Made by a program: the position numbers and the translations under genes
Part shown: one piece after another, positions 33,430-34,962 of the stretch
Numbering within the stretch: position 1 is the first letter of the stretch
Layout of the letters: each line of letters starts with the position of its first letter
Source of the DNA: Opitutia bacterium
GTDB taxonomy: Bacteria > Verrucomicrobiota > Verrucomicrobiia > Opitutales > Seribacteraceae
DNA: 34,962 nt
Reading direction: 5' to 3'
Assembly: GCA_002686835.1 (NCBI GenBank)
Contig: NYYP01000046.1
Location: 1-34,962, forward strand
The notes under the pieces: generated by a model
Told to the model about the DNA's origin: nothing
Seen by the model: only the letters and a program-made list of their open reading frames with translations
Database searches by the model: none

Positions 33430-34893
33430 ATGAAAACAAACAAGCCAAACTTTTGTAACCAGTTAAACCGCAGGGAATTTTTGAAGGATATCGGGGGAGG
33501 TTTTGCCGCCCTTGGTCTCACCGGTATGCTCGCTCAGGATGGATTTTTTGCTTCCAAGGCAATGGCAAGTGTGCCCGAGTTTGTTAATCCGCTCGCACCC
33601 AAACCACCTCCGTTACCCGCCAAGGCAAAGTCTGTGATCTTTTTATTCATGTATGGTGGTCCCAGCCACATGGATACCTTTGATTATAAACCCGAATTGT
33701 ATCCGCTCGATGGCAAGACCATAAAGGTGAAGACCTTTGGCCGGGGAGGGCACCGCAACGAAAGCCGGGTGGTTGGCCCGAAATGGCAATTCAAACAGTA
33801 TGGCCAGTGCGGAAAACATGTGTCAGATCTATTCCCCCATGTTGGCGAATGTGTGGATGATATTGCCTTTCTTCACTCCATGACTGCGGATTCACCCATC
33901 CATGGATCTGCCATGTTAATGATGAATTCGGGTAACTTGCTCTCCGGGCATCCATCGATTGGATCGTGGGTGAATTATGGTCTGGGTAGTGTGAATGAAA
34001 ATTTACCGGGTTTTGTGGTCATGCTCGATAAACTGGGTGGTCCCATCAGTGGTGCCAAGAATTGGTCCAGTGGGTATATGCCTGCCAGTTATCAGGGTAC
34101 CGTTCTCCGTTCACAGGGTACACCCATTCTTGACCTCCAAAATTCAAAAGGGATTGCCGGTGCCCAGCAGCGCACCCTGCTTGACCACTTGCGGATGATG
34201 AATGAGGATCATCTATCCACCCGTTACGATAACACCAACCTGGCCGCCCGGGTGGCCTCTTACGAGCTTGCATACAAAATGCAATCTTCGGCGCCGGAAG
34301 CGGTTGATATCGAGAAAGAGCCTGAACATATCAAAGAATTGTATGGGGTGGATGGTTCGCGGACCGATGATTTCGGGCGTAAATGTCTGCTTGCCCGCCG
34401 AATGGTCGAACGTGGTGTGCGCTTTATTCAGGTATATTCAGGTGGTCATCACAACGATGCCAACTGGGATGCACATGGAGATCTTGTCAAAAACCACGAG
34501 CTCCATGCGGGAAATACTGATAAACCGATTGCCGGACTGCTGAAGGATTTAAAGCAACGCGGACTACTTGATGAGACCCTGGTGGTCTGGGGGGGTGAAT
34601 TTGGCCGCCAACCCACTGCCGAGTACAAGGAGGGTACTGGGCGGGATCACAACTCATACGGCTTTACCATGTGGATGGCTGGGGGAGGAATCAAAGGCGG
34701 TGTATCTGTGGGTTCTACCGATGAGCTTGGAAGCCGGGCCGTTGATGATAAGTTCCATGTCCGCCGCCTGCACGCTACTATTTTGAACCAGCTTGGATTG
34801 GATCCCAATAACCTCACCTTCTTTCATGGTGGTCTGGACAAAAGCTTGGTTGGTGTGGAGGGCGCCGAGCCCATTAAGCAGATTATCGCCTAG
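33430..34893 (+). CDS. Tat-exported DUF1501 protein (sulfatase-like fold)
   Basis: The 487-residue protein starts with a twin-arginine signal (RREFLK with Arg14-Arg15, then a hydrophobic Gly/Ala/Leu stretch). The body matches DUF1501: FLFMYGGPSHMDTFDYKPEL, FPHVGECVDDIAFLHSM, GHPSIGSWVNYGLG, a metal-site-like GGHHNDANWDAHGDL and VVWGGEFGRQPT followed by GRDHN. The family is related to alkaline phosphatase/sulfatase enzymes and contains likely metal-binding Asp/His, but has no proven substrate. Tat export implies folding in the cytoplasm before transport. It follows the DUF1549/DUF1553 gene by 2 bp, a PVC-wide gene pair. Confidence 0.94.
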   Translation: MKTNKPNFCNQLNRREFLKDIGGGFAALGLTGMLAQDGFFASKAMASVPEFVNPLAPKPPPLPAKAKSVIFLFMYGGPSHMDTFDYKPELYPLDGKTIKVKTFGRGGHRNESRVVGPKWQFKQYGQCGKHVSDLFPHVGECVDDIAFLHSMTADSPIHGSAMLMMNSGNLLSGHPSIGSWVNYGLGSVNENLPGFVVMLDKLGGPISGAKNWSSGYMPASYQGTVLRSQGTPILDLQNSKGIAGAQQRTLLDHLRMMNEDHLSTRYDNTNLAARVASYELAYKMQSSAPEAVDIEKEPEHIKELYGVDGSRTDDFGRKCLLARRMVERGVRFIQVYSGGHHNDANWDAHGDLVKNHELHAGNTDKPIAGLLKDLKQRGLLDETLVVWGGEFGRQPTAEYKEGTGRDHNSYGFTMWMAGGGIKGGVSVGSTDELGSRAVDDKFHVRRLHATILNQLGLDPNNLTFFHGGLDKSLVGVEGAEPIKQIIA

Positions 34894-34962
34894 GTTTTCA
34901 TTTTTGATTTTCTGTTCAAAAGAATCGTAATTTTTACGGCTAACCATAGGGTATTTATGTAT
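34894..34962. other. Tail of window, no gene seen
   Basis: 69 bp after the DUF1501 stop. It holds a small hairpin CGTAA-TTT-TTACG (34926-34938) without a following T-run, too weak to call a terminator. Confidence 0.4.

Noticed and set aside
34926-34938. CGTAA-TTT-TTACG hairpin as terminator
   Set aside because: 5-bp stem, AT-rich, no T-run after it.
1-34962. CRISPR arrays, insertion sequences, prophage or integrase genes
   Set aside because: No regularly spaced short repeats, transposase or integrase motifs, or terminal inverted repeats were seen; the only strong repeat is inside the cadherin-like gene.

Overview
This window looks like chromosomal DNA from a Verrucomicrobiota bacterium, most likely Opitutae/Puniceicoccales. 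That is an inference from gene content; no rRNA is present to confirm it. The signals are: a PSCyt1/DUF1549/DUF1553 protein directly followed by a Tat-exported DUF1501 protein (a Planctomycetes/Verrucomicrobia hallmark), a protein with four SHD1-like repeats, a DUF6807 protein, a large calcium-binding cadherin-like/TSP3 surface protein with a Trp-rich C-terminus, and a Gram-negative LPS-export set next to hprK. Base composition is moderate, roughly mid-40s % G+C by eye. Almost no start codon has a Shine-Dalgarno sequence, and several genes appear to start with TTG or GTG.

Layout. 1-2573: 3' part of a large repetitive surface protein whose start lies outside the window. 2675-3940: membrane-anchored TPR-like/FKBP prolyl isomerase. 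3988-5485 (minus): DJ-1/PfpI protein, FmdB zinc ribbon and DUF4013 membrane protein. 5526-7068 (plus): polyprenyl diphosphate synthase and a methyltransferase-like protein. 7079-8716 (minus): MBL-fold hydrolase translationally coupled to a DEDD 3'-5' exonuclease. 8834-15857 (plus): PilT-like ATPase, exported MsrB, LptC/LptA-like protein, LptB, HPr kinase, a 431-bp AT-rich intergenic region with DnaA boxes (candidate oriC), dnaA and an unknown gene. 15886-20548 (minus): nadE, hemL and an exported protein of unknown function. 20596-23084 (plus): maf, an anchored unknown protein, a SIMPL-domain protein and tRNA-Lys(CUU). 23095-24882 (minus): SHD1-repeat exported protein.

The last third (25199-34893) is the most system-like part. 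A divergent locus is centred on an IclR regulator. On the minus strand are an exported c-type cytochrome protein, a beta-propeller/DUF6807 fusion and a TIM-barrel sugar isomerase/epimerase. On the plus strand are iclR, a large PSCyt1/DUF1549/DUF1553 haem protein and a Tat-exported DUF1501 protein. Palindromes in the divergent promoter region are candidate IclR operators. The locus reads as an inducible, mostly periplasmic redox system acting on a sugar or sugar-like compound; the substrate cannot be read from sequence. It is the best candidate here for an undescribed system.

No insertion sequences, CRISPR arrays, prophage genes or rRNA genes were seen.
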